A DNA stretch of 64,000 nucleotides from NCBI GenBank assembly GCA_946902985.2, contig OX336394.1, positions 273,269,496-273,333,495 of the forward strand, written 5' to 3'. The translations under genes and the position numbers were made by a program. How positions within the stretch are numbered: the first letter of the stretch is position 1; each line of letters starts with the position of its first letter. Under the pieces are notes generated by a model that did not search any database, was not told the DNA's origin, and saw nothing but the letters and a program-made list of their open reading frames with translations. Shown piece by piece: positions 22,814 to 33,864 of this stretch. This DNA is from Meconema thalassinum (Eukaryota > Arthropoda > Insecta > Orthoptera > Tettigoniidae).

Positions 22814-23560
22814 AGGTAGATTTCGTTAGAAAGCTAACTATTGCAATGGGTACCATGTTTCGACTTCCGGAAAATTTCGACATATCTTCGCGTTTCACAT
22901 CCCCAGGCCCCAAAACCACCGTCAGTTCAAAAGTTATAGGCTATATAATTTATGTATGTATATGTATATCAGTTTATTGTGGACACGATAACTGCCGTAA
23001 TTTTGTACCAATCACTTTGAATTTTTTACCGAATACGTATACCTATAAAATCTCGGTCGAGTTCGTTACTGGGCTAAATCGGTCGTTGGGGGGTGAAAAT
23101 GGGGGGCTTTTTTTTTTTCGAAAAAGTGAAATATTGCTATAACTCTCTTAATATGTGAAATATCGAATCCGTTCAACATTCATACTATGTGTCGGATAAA
23201 GCCCAAAAATGTATGTTTGAAGAGTTTTTTTTTATAGCACCAACCATTGACCAAAGGGGTGGGAAAAAGTGGGTTTTTCGGGAAACATTAATCATATCTC
23301 TCTTAATAGGCACAATATCAAAACCGTACAAAATGGACAATATTCCCATAATAATTACCTAAAACTTTTGTCTGAAAGAATTTTTGATATAACCCACCAT
23401 TATGCCAAGGGATGAGAAAAATAATTTCGGAATTATAAGAAAATGCCAAGACCTATCAGTGGTTGCCATGGCAACACTACTAAATTGATGAGGGATGAGC
23501 CATCAGACGTTGCCAAGATAACGCACTTGCACGAGATCAGATTCAGATTTCCATCTAAGT
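22814..23560 (+). repeat. 0.75-kb block, copy 2
   Basis: A direct copy of 21135-21889 with scattered substitutions and small indels; the same opening aggtagattt and closing gattcagatttccatct. It leads straight into a SINE rather than into the inverted-repeat arm that follows copy 1. Confidence 0.85.
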
Positions 23561-23562
23561 GT

Positions 23563-23830
23563 GAAGCGGCTTCGGTGACGTAACTGGTAGCATGCTGAAT
23601 GTTTATGCCCAAGGTCGCGAGTTCAAAGCCGGCCGAAGTCGTCGGATTTTCTAAGAGCGCCAAAAATCCCTCAGTATGCTTTCCTTTGGAGGGGAAGTTC
23701 CAACGTTCGTTGCGAGTTGCTGGTTGCGGTGGCATCTAGTAGCCAAGTTCACAGCTAGGTGTCGTTGACGGTAGTACCTGGTAGCAACATTAGTAACTAC
23801 TGCTTGAAATTGACCGTCTGAAGTCCTTAC
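23563..23830 (+). mobile_element. Family-S SINE, copy d
   Basis: Nearly identical to copy c, including its internal deletion, so it was duplicated with the surrounding block rather than inserted independently. Head gcggcttcggtgacgtaact, B-box-like gagttcaaagcc. Confidence 0.8.
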
Positions 23831-24706
23831 CTGAATTACAGACTAATACAGCCATCCCAAAGTACACGGGGTTACATGACCGCGTTGTCGCAGCCCCTAA
23901 ACTGAGGAACCAACCAAAATCTCTGCGGTAGATATAATTTTGCGTGAAGAAGTAACAGACCGTTACATAGTTGCACATCAGTGTCGAAACCTAGCATAAG
24001 GACAGTGTGACCACAAGTATAAAAATGGACCCCAAATGACAAGAAGGTTACCGTTCCCATAAGACAATAAAATGTTTAAAATAAGCATAAAATGACGAAA
24101 AACAAAGTTAATTAAGCTCCAATTATAAAATACCTTCTCGCATTAAATGAGGTCTGATCCTTCTACGAAAATCTGCATATTCTGCCTATTTTCGCCTATC
24201 CCCAAGTTTGTCCGGTGAAATCTACCTCCGCCTTCCGGCGTGCCGAGAGGACTTTTTTTATGTTCATAGAGGCTATGAACATAAGTTCACCTATAGGACT
24301 TTCAGTAACCCGGTGAGCACAAATCCAACATGGCGGCGACTCAAAGTATAAATATTTAAATGGACGTTTCCCGCGATTTAACCATCCGAGTGCAGTGAAG
24401 CTTTCCACGTTAATGCTTATACAAATGTTAATCCACTGGCATCTAATTTATTTCCATTATTTTCATAACTACAAGAAGGCAGCTGTGTGAAATTTAAAAT
24501 CTCGTTTTTACTTCTTGTGTCCTAATCATGCGATTGAAGTTTGAATACCACACGTACACAATAATCTTCATTTAATAGTACATAAATAAAAATCCAACCT
24601 GGCGACCATCTAATATCTTTAGACGGTTCTCAATATCATCGAATCTATCAGAGTAGGATATATGAAAATAGGCTGTATAGTTCTCCACGGAACTACTTGT
24701 TTTATT

Positions 24707-24900
24707 CTAAGTTCTTTTAGTTCTGTAGGGATTTGTGAGCAGTTATTGACTAATTATGAATGTTTATTACTCTGACTACGTTCTTTTAGTTCTGTAGGGA
24801 TTTGTGGGCAGTTATTGACTAATTTTGAATGTTTTTTATTCTAAGTTCTTTTAGTTTTGTCGGGATTTTTGAGCAGTGTTTGACTAAGTTTCAAATTCAA
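24707..24900 (+). repeat. Three tandem ~68-bp repeats between H1 copies
   Basis: Units share ttcttttagttctgtaggga, then tttgtgagcagttattgact, then aattttgaatgtttttt. A shorter relative, ttgtgaccaattgtgactaa, sits in the 44-bp spacer before H1 copy 3 (20051-20093). The unit therefore marks junctions between tandem H1 copies. Confidence 0.75.
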
Positions 24901-24925
24901 AATTGTTTTATTTTTATTTTCACCA

Positions 24926-25692
24926 TTTTAGCCTATTTCCATTTAACAACAAAATTGGCTTATGAGATCACCTTTTGTCCGTGTGTGTGTGTGTATGTGT
25001 GTGGATGCCCCTCTAATAACTTCTAACCAGCTAAAGCGATTTCAGAGAAACTCGGTGAGGTCATAGCTCCAATTTGGCCGACCTCGACTGTGCCCTTATA
25101 ATTTTATTACGTTTTACCGATCCAACATTTCGGCTGTGCGAAATATTTCACCGACATTCTATATCTCTGAAGCCATCACTGATATAACCCTGAAATTTTG
25201 TACGATGATAAAGGGCACCACTAGAAGTTCACCTATATGACTTTCAAAAACCTGATAAGTACAAAATGAACATGGCGGCCAAGCGAATTTGAAACATTTA
25301 ACAGACTTTTCTCGTGATTTACCATCTGAGCGCAGTAAAACATGGTACAGCAAATGTTTATACACATTGTAATGCACTAACATCTAATTTAGTTCAATTG
25401 TTTACATAACCTCAAGATAACGGCTGAGCAAATTTTAAAAATTAAATTTTTATTTCTTGTGTCCTAATCATGCTATTGAATAAGCCTACGCATTAATCTT
25501 CATCTAATAGTACATAACTCTATGAAATTAATATATAAAATTACAACAAGGCGACCATCCAAACATTTAGATGGTTCTCAATATCTACGAATCTATTACA
25601 GCAATCAAACTGAAATTTTGTATACTGATAGGGACTTTTCACATAAGAAGGATATAAGAAAATAGGCTGTTTAGTTATTCACGGAACTACTT
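24926..25692 (+). mobile_element. H1 copy 4 (short)
   Basis: 5' end agcctatttccatttaac...aaaattggcttatgagat at 24930-24967, GT microsatellite, a short body with one clear acatggcggccaagcg, and 3' end gaaaataggctgtttag, hairpin, ggaactactt at 25658-25692. Third copy of the head-to-tail array; the last bases (gttt) are replaced by the next repeat. Confidence 0.7.
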
Positions 25693-25735
25693 TTGCTGAT
25701 GAAGGTCATAATGTGACTGAAACCGGTACATTGGA
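25690..25735 (+). ncRNA. Hammerhead-ribozyme-like core 1
   Basis: ctgatga at 25696-25702 is followed by one extra base, a 5-bp potential stem ggtca/tgact, then gaaac (25719-25723), a 2-nt loop and gta. This is the order of a type I hammerhead with a minimal stem III. Stem I is weak (two pairs), perhaps because H1 copy 4 abuts on the 5' side. The extra base before stem II departs from the consensus. Activity is unknown. Confidence 0.3.
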
Positions 25736-25736
25736 A

Positions 25737-25870
25737 AACATAAATAATAATTTAATTGACCAAAGGTATATTTTCGTTATCTATAAAACTTGTCAATAAA
25801 GATCATTTCTAGACATGGTTAACTTCCTGTCCCTTCGTTATCTCATGTGGTTATAATTTTATTCTTCCAA
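25737..25870. other. Short anonymous spacer
   Basis: Sequence between H1 copy 4 with its attached motif and the palindromic MITE; nothing recognised. Confidence 0.5.
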
Positions 25871-25965
25871 AAGTTTGGTGCTTTTCAGTCCGTCAACACG
25901 AATGTACCCAAAATAGCTGGGTTATGCCCTAACCCTGAAAAAATTACACGAGATTAATAAATACA

Positions 25966-26010
25966 CTAGGATGACCAGTTTTGATCGTCAAGCGATCATC
26001 ATCAGATCCA
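25966..26010 (-). ncRNA. Hammerhead-like core, left arm (broken)
   Basis: On the minus strand ctgatga (26005-25999), stem gatcg/cgatc and a tail aaaac in place of the essential gaaac. The changed G would abolish a hammerhead core. It is the mirror copy of the motif at 26126-26170. Confidence 0.3.
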
Positions 26011-26125
26011 TTACACTTACGCTGTAAAATTTATGTTCGAATACCAATACTGCAACTAAATAATTGTACAGATTGTATATATTTTCACTTGTATTTTGGA
26101 ACATAGATTTTACAGCCTACGTGTA

Positions 26126-26170
26126 ATGGATCTGATGATGATCGCTTGACGATCGAAACTGGTCATCCTG
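26126..26170 (+). ncRNA. Hammerhead-ribozyme-like core 2, right arm
   Basis: Stem I candidate ggat/atcc (26128-26131 with 26165-26168), ctgatga (26132-26138), one extra t, perfect 5-bp stem II gatcg/cgatc with loop cttga, gaaac (26155-26159), 2-nt loop tg, then gtc (26162-26164) as predicted cleavage triplet. This is the best of the cores. The extra base before stem II and the one-pair stem III make activity uncertain. Confidence 0.4.
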
Positions 26171-26402
26171 GTATTTATTAATCTCATGTAATTTTTTACA
26201 GGATTAGGGCATAACCCAGCTCTTTTGGGTACAGCCGTGTTGACCGACTGAAAAGCACCGAACTTATGATTACTAAGGCAACACTGAAAAATGGCTTCAA
26301 ACCCCGCAATGTTATTCTTCCAAATTGGATAAAGCATCATTTGATTTTCTAATATATTGGCCGACATAATTTTCTGTTCCTCCAGTATTCCTTTGAAAGA
26401 TG

Positions 26403-26497
26403 TACGAGGGCGTATCGAAAAATCACTTTCTTTAGCCAAACAAAAATACATACAGGTAATTACAAATATACGTACTGTTCTACCTACTGTACCCGTA
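26403..26497 (-). mobile_element. Terminal fragment of a mariner-like element
   Basis: tacgagggcgtatcgaaaaa at 26403 looks like a mariner TIR. The next 75 bp match the reverse complement of the mariner 3' end at 31165-31262 (shared attacaaatat and cgtactgttctac). No transposase lies next to it, so only the terminus survives. Confidence 0.6.
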
Positions 26498-29400
26498 AAA
26501 ATCGAGAAGTTACTTGTTGATCATCCAAAGCACAGCTGGATTGTAGAATAATGAATGTTTCTGGCTAAATGAACAATCAAATTCACGCCAACAAGCTCTT
26601 CGGGATTATACACAGTAGTCTACGAGCGTGTTATGGATCAAAACAAACTAGCTTTAATGGGTCGAGTATAAAACTTACCTTAGTCTCGGGGCTTTGTTGG
26701 ATAAATGATAACATCCTAACTATTTTAGGGTGTTCCATAACACATCTCTGCTTATAGTATAAAATAAGGTACACGAAACAAGGCGTATAAACATATAAAT
26801 TTATTAATATAACTAAATAACAATAAATAACAAATGACACCCTAATAGTCTTACTCATTTACGCCACTTAAGTACTCAAGACTCCACACATACACACAAA
26901 CATTCCTAATTACAATATGTAAAGACTCTGCCATTTACGAAATCATAAAATAATAAAACAATTTACTTGAGATTTAATGAGCCTTGCATTCCATTTAAAA
27001 ACGTTTAACTTTAATGGCGTGTGCCTGCGGTATTGCTGGTTTACTATCTCGTAAAGCTATGACACGGTCCACAGATATTTTCATTCATAAAATATACTCA
27101 GCTGCGAAACTGGTTTCATTATATAACAATCTGACCTTGGCAGATTAACGGGGCCTGCTTGTGTTGCAGCTGTCAAATTTCCCGTCTCGTTCTATCATAT
27201 GAAATACGTAAAATGAACTCAGTGAAATCACATCGTACTCTCCATCATTTAAACGTTAGAAAACTCCTCATAAAACAATCATTCTTATGACAAATACACA
27301 CACAATTTAATACACATTTTCTAACATTCACTTACGCCATTTGCAACTGACAAAGTTTCCAAACACTCCCAATCATCGCTATCGCAAATACTCACTTCGA
27401 AAACATATACTCCTACTAGTTATAGACAATATTATAAACATGAAGTAAATAATAATTATTAAAAATAATGAAAACACTTAATTAAACAAATATGAAAAGT
27501 TTATGTACAATATCTACCCACGTCTATCGTTCCAAAAACATTTACTCTCATAACGATATTACTCAGATAGCAAGATTATTAATACTATCTCTGATTTAAA
27601 GTTTCCCTATTCAATACTATAAATATTTAATCTGCTATACCATCAAAGTCAAAATTGGTAAGTAGTCATCTCCGGTTCGATATGACCGATCAATAAAGAT
27701 GAGTTCATATTATTATTACAATTCCAGGTTTAATGTAGATTAATAATAGATTAGTGGACAAAGATTATATAACGTTTCCCGACGTAGTTCCGCCTACTCC
27801 CGACTTCTATGTCGTAGATCTAATCACACTCAGGAGTTCTACATAAATCTAATGATACACAACAATGTTTAAGCTACTTCTCACAGCAGTACTTCAATAC
27901 AATTAATACGGCAATGCCCTTGTATTTCACAAACATCTATATATGGCATGAATCTCTCGTATATATCCAATACACAACTTTAATGACCTCACCTCAATTG
28001 TTCCCAACAATTGTTCAACAGTACTTGCATTACTTCCTTCTAGCATTTATTTTATCGTTGTTCCAATCCACTGCTTACATATTAACAGCAATATCTGTTC
28101 TAATGACTCACTTATCGTTCTCACAACGATTATAATGAAAGATATTTGAGGTTTACTAAACGTTTTTACTTTGATATAAAATGTCATGTCTCTATACATT
28201 TAATAAGAATAAAGACACATGTTTCTCCATACCGATCATTACTACAAAATTACACGACTGCAATACTACATTGACAAATAACGTAGTGTTACATTTGTGC
28301 ATTAATAACAACTCGTGTTATTTCAGCGTTCAATAAGTATCAATCAGGACTAGATGAGATTCTATCCAACTTTCCCAATTGACGGATGAATTATCTTTCA
28401 AGAAGACATGTCTCTGTACATTTAATGAAGGGCAAAACCTTCCTTCAACTCAATACAGGTTTGTCAACGACCGAATATATCATCATTCTACCCAAAGAAT
28501 GTTCATAAGTACTTGATTTCACGTCGTAATCGTAACGAATATAACTTGCTAGATAGACGTATTGTTTATATTAATGGGTGATATTTCACAATATATCACG
28601 CGTAGATTTCTTCTCCTAAGTAAAATTCTTCATACAATAAGAATGCCCAATTCATTTTACTCAAAAATAAATTTATAAAATATCAAAGACAAACTGTCTG
28701 AAATCTTGAATTAAAAATCAAAAATCGTCGAATAATAACTAACTTTTTAGAGATTTTCCAAGTGGAAAATAAAATCTCAAACAAATTGACTTCAGTTCAG
28801 AAACTAAATCATAAAATTTTCAAGTATAGATGACTAAAAACTATCATCCTATACGATCTTGTAGAATAAACTTGATAAACATCAAAATGAAAATACATGA
28901 ATTAAATATGGGGAATTGTTGTTCACAAATGCTGTCATAATACTCAAACAACTTAATAATGAAAAACATTTCTACCTTTGACTTGTAGACAATTGAAGTT
29001 CATATCAGGTATTCGAAAATACCTAGCTGTTTCATCACCCATGCATGAATTGTTGAAACCGAATCCGTTCCACACCAGTAGACGCGCAGCGGCCTCGGGA
29101 AAAGAAAGATTTCCTCCCTGGCAAACACTCGTCTCCTCCGGACATCGAACCTCGTTCCTCGAACATGGACTCGAAATCTCGAACAATCACCGGGCCTGGT
29201 ATCTTCTGTCTTCTGTCTTCCCATTGATGACTCTTCATTTGCCGACATCTTTCGAAAGTTCCTCATCATTATCGAGCAATATATTCGCAAAAGTATCATC
29301 GTTACGAATAAATTTGTAACTTGCACATTGAATCACAATCGTAGATGTTAATGTTCATTGGTTGGTCAATGAAAGATTACATTTGCTCATAGTCGAGAAT

Positions 29401-30330
29401 TAATGTACATGAATGTACATTAAATGTACTGGATGGAAGTGTACATAATGTTTCGTGTTGTCTCGGCATTGTAGACATCATAGATGTTATACATATTTTC
29501 GTTGTTAATTGACGTTGTTCCATGTTGTCATTCACAACTCTGTATCGGCATACCCCAGTCGCACAAAATTCTTAGTCCATCATCTCACTCATAATCAAAG
29601 TGTTATAAAACAATTCCTCTTGATAAGTATTTGTAGTCATCAAAATGTTCAAATAATACAGTCTCAATGTTCATATAGTATCACTGTATTACTCACATAT
29701 TTCCGTAATGTGAACTTGACAAAGCTGTATTTTTGACACACTAAAAAGTGTTTCTTCTTGCTGAGATACGCACCTTTCTCTGACAGATATAAATCGTCCA
29801 AAAACTATTTAATTTCACAACTTATTCACTTCAAATCTTCATAAACCGTTGCTATGTATCTAAATGTATATACTGGATACAATTTACGTCCTTGAAACTC
29901 GAACACTTGTTCGCTATAGACTATTATTGCCTTCGCTCAACTTCACTTAGATTGGTTAGCGAGGCTCCTACTATAAGCTAGCCGTGATCGGCGCTGTCTC
30001 GCGAGTCGGGTCTGTCCGCACTCGGCTGAAGTCTACGGGAATGAACTGTCCCAGGTAACACGTCTTGTATCTTCGAAGTCTGCCAGAATAAGAACGCTTC
30101 TTCAAGTCGGCCCCACTCCAACTCGCCTTAATGCCGACGCCATTGTTTGTCCGGCGCAGTTAATGGCGCACACTTGTAATAAAGCTTATTACAGTGAATT
30201 TCTTCCCTTAAGCGACATTTAAAGTATTACTAATATATTCTCTTAATTTTCTTGGGAATTTCAATGGAATAAAATTGTTACATAGGGCTTAGCCTAAATG
30301 GAATAGTTAATCACATTAACTAGGTAAAAT
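26498..30330. other. 3.8-kb anonymous stretch
   Basis: Very AT-rich with no recognised gene. A local GC-rich island at about 29060-29215 holds overlapping open frames on both strands (28978-29319 plus, 29000-29326 minus) that I do not recognise. A second GC-richer patch is at 29940-30150. A short phrase catgtctctrtacatttaat occurs twice (28186 and 28406 regions). It could be a degraded element or non-coding host DNA. Confidence 0.4.
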
Positions 30331-30628
30331 CCATATCTGCTTCCATAAACCCTCCTCTCAATGGCTGTGGGCATATAGCCAATGATATATTTTATAACAA
30401 TTAATTGGTAATATTTCGCGGTATTACCTTGTTGCTAGGCCCCTTTTCAATGTTCTAGTATATTCTGGAGCGTCTCTGATCACGTGACTGGTTTCTCCCA
30501 CTGCGAGCATTCGCTAACAAAGCTTGCTCGAGCCAATTTCCAGGATTTATATTTCAATGTTAAACTGTATCATGGGGCTCGAAAAATATCATCATTTTCA
30601 TCATGCAGCATTCAAATTTCGGGTTCAG

Positions 30629-30870
30629 TACCTTACACTATTTCTCCACATTGTCTCCACATTTGTCCCATATCAGCATTACATTAGAGATGCCCCTATG
30701 GTAGAACCCAGCCGGCCGACTGTGGAACCATCGTCGGACTGCTGTCTTGGCGTCATCGTTGCACGTGAATCGCTGTCCTGCCCGGAACTTCTTCAGCGGA
30801 ACAAAAACAGGGAAATCACTAGGGGCGAGGTCCGCACTGTCCGGTGGGTGTTCCAGACCCTGTGAAATGA
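30629..30870 (-). pseudogene. Mariner transposase C-terminal fragment (left, minus)
   Basis: The minus strand encodes HPP-S-DLAPSDF-like sequence (the third catalytic Asp region of mariner), then PLKKFRAGQRFTCNDDAKTA and VRRWFHSRPAGFYHRGI, ending at a TAG after DNVEK near 30650. The family is the DD34D mariner group. The N-terminal two thirds, with the first two catalytic Asp residues, are missing. It faces away from a second fragment at 30985. Confidence 0.8.
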
Positions 30871-30883
30871 CCGGAGCTTTCTT

Positions 30884-30945
30884 TATTTTTATATTGTTGT
30901 TTTAAGGGGCGGAACTACGAGGTTATCTGCCCCTAACACCGGAAC
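30884..30945 (-). repeat. Possible LINE/SINE 3' tail fragment
   Basis: On the minus strand it reads ggggcagataacctcgtagt, then ccgccccttaaaacaacaa, a phrase I associate with 3' tails of arthropod retroposons. It lies between the two opposed mariner fragments. Recognition is from memory only. Confidence 0.35.
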
Positions 30946-30984
30946 TAGTTGGCAGTTCTGGTTGTCATATGTGGTCTCGAATTC

Positions 30985-31262
30985 CCAATGTCCGCTGAAG
31001 ACGTTCCTGCCAGGACAGCGATTCACGTGTAACGATGACGCCAAGACAGCTGTCCGACGATGGTTCCACAGTCAGCCGGCTGAATTCTACCACAGGGACA
31101 TCTAAAATTTTATGCTGCAATGGGGCAAATGTCTGAAAAAATGTGGAGACTAAGTGGAAAAATAGTGTAAGGTACGTAGAACAGTACTTATATTTGTAAT
31201 CACCCGTATGTACCTTTTTGGGTAAAAAAATAGGGGCAAAGACTTTTCGATCCGCCTACGTA
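30985..31262 (+). pseudogene. Mariner transposase C-terminus and 3' TIR (right, plus)
   Basis: The plus strand encodes PLKTFLPGQRFTCNDDAKTA and VRRWFHSQPAEFYHRDI, then a stop and NFMLQWGKCLKKCGD, matching the left fragment in mirror image. The 3'UTR leads to a TIR gacttttcgatccgcctacg ending at 31262 next to ta. It is a dead copy with its N-terminus lost. Confidence 0.8.
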
Positions 31263-31365
31263 TAATAAAACATAATAATGATTCGATGTTCGTCAGTGTA
31301 TCGGAGGAACTTAATCCTTTCCGTGTCACTGAAATATGTTATACTATTGTTTGAGTGATTTTATT

Positions 31366-31441
31366 TTTAAAGAAAATGTTGAAATTGAGACCGCAGCCAT
31401 GAATCGAACCTAAACCTTCTGATTTCCTGGCAGGTGCTTTA
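31366..31441 (-). mobile_element. Truncated tRNA-like SINE head
   Basis: On the minus strand aagcacctgccaggaaatca, then gaaggtttaggttcgattca, has a good B box (ggttcgattc) and an A/T tail. The A-box side is cut off. It may be a different SINE family from S. Confidence 0.45.
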
Positions 31442-31520
31442 ATCAACACACATTATCATGGCCTCCACCATAACGTGCACCCATTTCCAAGTCTCATAGG
31501 AAGAGGGCGCTGTGAACGCT

Positions 31521-31538
31521 ATTATTATTATTATTATT
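31521..31538. repeat. (ATT)n microsatellite
   Basis: Six ATT units directly upstream of the LINE fragment. Confidence 0.9.
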
Positions 31539-31539
31539 G

Positions 31540-32155
31540 ACAGGTGAAAAGCTAATGTAAGTAGGAGACTTCTGTTACTTAGGAAGAAAACGAACCAGTG
31601 ATGGACGAAGCAAAGACGATATAAAAAGTAGGTTGGCTCAGGCAAGGAAAGCATTTATACTGAAAAGGAATCTGTTGACATCGAATATTGATATAGGTAT
31701 TAGGAAGTCATTTTTGAAAGCCTTAGTCTGGAGCGTAGCGCTCTATGGAAGTGAAACTTGGACTATTGGTGCAGCAGAAAAGAGGGGAACTGAAGCGTTT
31801 GAAATGTGGTGTTACAGGAGAATGATGAAGATCATATGGGTAGATAATTATGGTAACAAATGAAGAGGCATTAAGACAACTGGGAGAGGAGAGATGTTTC
31901 TGGTAACTTCTAATGAAGAGAAGGGATAGATTGGTAGGACTCATACTAAGACACCCAGGAATAGCAACTTTAGCTATGGAAAGAAGGGTCGAGGACAAGA
32001 CTGTAGGGATAGACCAAGGTTAGAATATGTTAAACAAATTGCCTCGGCTGTAGGGTCTGGTAGCTATGTAGAGATGAAACGATTAGCTCAGGACAGGAAA
32101 GCGTAGAGAGTAGCATCAAACCAGTCAAAAGACTGAAGACTCATACAACAACATT
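31540..32155 (+). pseudogene. 3' part of an endonuclease-reverse-transcriptase LINE
   Basis: The frame GDFCYLGRKRTSDG, then DDIKSRLAQARKAF, continuing in 31633-31863 with KSFLKALVWSVALYGSETWT and EAFEMWCYRRMMKI is the conserved C-terminal region of RTE-like insect LINEs. Later sequence is frameshifted (31862 onwards), ending in caaaccagtcaaaagactga and acaacaacatt, a typical tail of this group. The catalytic RT is missing (5' truncation). Confidence 0.85.
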
Positions 32156-32252
32156 ATTTGTGTAACATTGGCTTTCATGGCAAATTAAATAGACTTCAGA
32201 AAATCTTCTACATTTTACCGTGCCTGTCGCGGGATTTCCCCTAGGTATATCA

Positions 32253-32412
32253 AGTCAGGCTCATCAGCGGGCTCTTGGTACACCCTGGTGCCTCTATAGA
32301 GAGGGGGCGCTTAGTTCTCTCGGACAAGAAGTGCGATGCACTTCATATATGGGACGTAGTGCAAGGTTCACACTACCCAGTTGTGGTCCGGGCAGGGTCT
32401 ACCAAGAGCCCG
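32253..32412. repeat. Hairpin with 14-bp perfect arms plus distant inverse copy
   Basis: gcgggctcttggta at about 32268-32281 is mirrored by taccaagagcccgc at about 32399-32412. The outer phrase aagtcaggctcatcagcggg is also mirrored at about 32848-32873 (ccgctgatgagtctgactta), so the SINE at 32490-32847 lies inside a larger inverted structure. No coding. Confidence 0.6.
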
Positions 32413-32489
32413 CTTATTTATTTATCGTATGGCTTTTAGTGCCGGGAGTGTCCGAGGACATGTTCGGCTCGCCATAGTCTGTAGGTGCT

Positions 32490-32847
32490 TCCAGCGGACA
32501 CCTAGAGGGTGAGCTACACGTTCCGTTCAATTTCAAGTAGTTACAACTTTCGCTACCAGATGCCAATGACACCTAGTGGTGAAGGTTGGAACTTTGATAT
32601 AGCGGTCCAACGAAATCTAACCTAGAAATTTAGCTCCACACAAGTATAGTCTGTGGAAGGATCTTTTACATGCCATAAATCTATGACATGGGACCGCCGG
32701 ATTTACTTCCCCTCCGAAGGAAGGCATACTGAAGGAATTTTAACGCTCTTAAAAATTCCGACGACTTTGGCCGGGTTTGAACCCGTTATCTTGGGCACAG
32801 CAGTTCAGCATGCAACCAACTACGCCACCGAAGCCACTAAGAGTCCG
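32490..32847 (-). mobile_element. Family-S SINE, copy e
   Basis: Minus-strand head gtggcttcggtggcgtagtt, then ggttgcatgctgaa, with B-box-like gggttcaaacccggcc. The body matches copy b (ggaggggaagtaaatccggc, cccatgtcatagatttatgg), and the 3' half has gtgtcattggcatctggtag. Confidence 0.8.
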
Positions 32848-32889
32848 CTGATGAGTCTGACTTAGTGCACCTCCAGGGCCACCCAAATA

Positions 32890-33580
<691 letters not shown>

Positions 33581-33748
33581 TACACGTTACAGGCCTATTA
33601 GACCACGCGAAGCAATCATGACTTTTTGTTCTTCCTGTCTTTCCAGTACTCTTTCATTCGTGCACTAAAGGCCCTCTTCCTTTCTTTGGTCCACTTTGGT
33701 CTTTGGGCTGTAGGTGCAGGCAGCTCTCTCTGACAACACTTCCCACTT

Positions 33749-33750
<2 letters not shown>

Positions 33751-33818
<68 letters not shown>
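33751..33818. repeat. (ATT)n microsatellite, ~68 bp
   Basis: About 22 uninterrupted ATT units. Confidence 0.98.
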
Positions 33819-33864
33819 CATATTAGTAGTAGTATTGTTACGGTATTGCTATTATAGACTACAT

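Larger units (their letters stand above)
21135..24227. mobile_element. Composite insertion in H1 copy 3 with internal duplication
   Basis: The insert starts aggtagatttcattag and near its right side has the inverse gaaatctacct (24217-24227). A 23-bp segment follows before H1 resumes, so the right edge is uncertain. Inside are two copies of a 0.75-kb block (21135-21889, 22814-23560), an inverted-repeat pair around two SINEs (21890-22812), a third SINE and another copy of the inverted-repeat arm (about 23838-23918). 23930-24216 is anonymous. Confidence 0.6.
20094..24702 (+). mobile_element. H1 copy 3, with a 3.1-kb nested insertion
   Basis: The 5' hairpin agcctattttcaattttaaa...aaataggcttatgag is at 20098-20133 and the 3' end gaaaataggctgtatag plus hairpin and cttgttt at 24663-24702. 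Body monomers carry acatggcggctgtgcg, acatggcggccaagcg and related blocks. H1 sequence stops at about 21134 and resumes at about 24250 with tgttcatagaggctatgaac. The copy starts 44 bp after copy 2. Confidence 0.75.
25871..26265. mobile_element. Palindromic MITE with ribozyme-like cores in both arms
   Basis: The arms (about 25871-26041 and 26095-26265) are reverse complements: aagtttggtgcttttcagtc outside, then gctgggttatgccctaa, and tcgtcaagcgatcatcatca inside. The 50-bp centre is unpaired. No coding. Each arm carries a ctgatgatgatcg...tcgaaac motif when read towards its own outer edge. Confidence 0.85.

Noticed and set aside
28978..29326. Three overlapping frames (113, 108 and 67 codons) in the GC island as a coding exon
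   Set aside because: Open on both strands with no recognisable domain; GC richness removes stop codons by chance.
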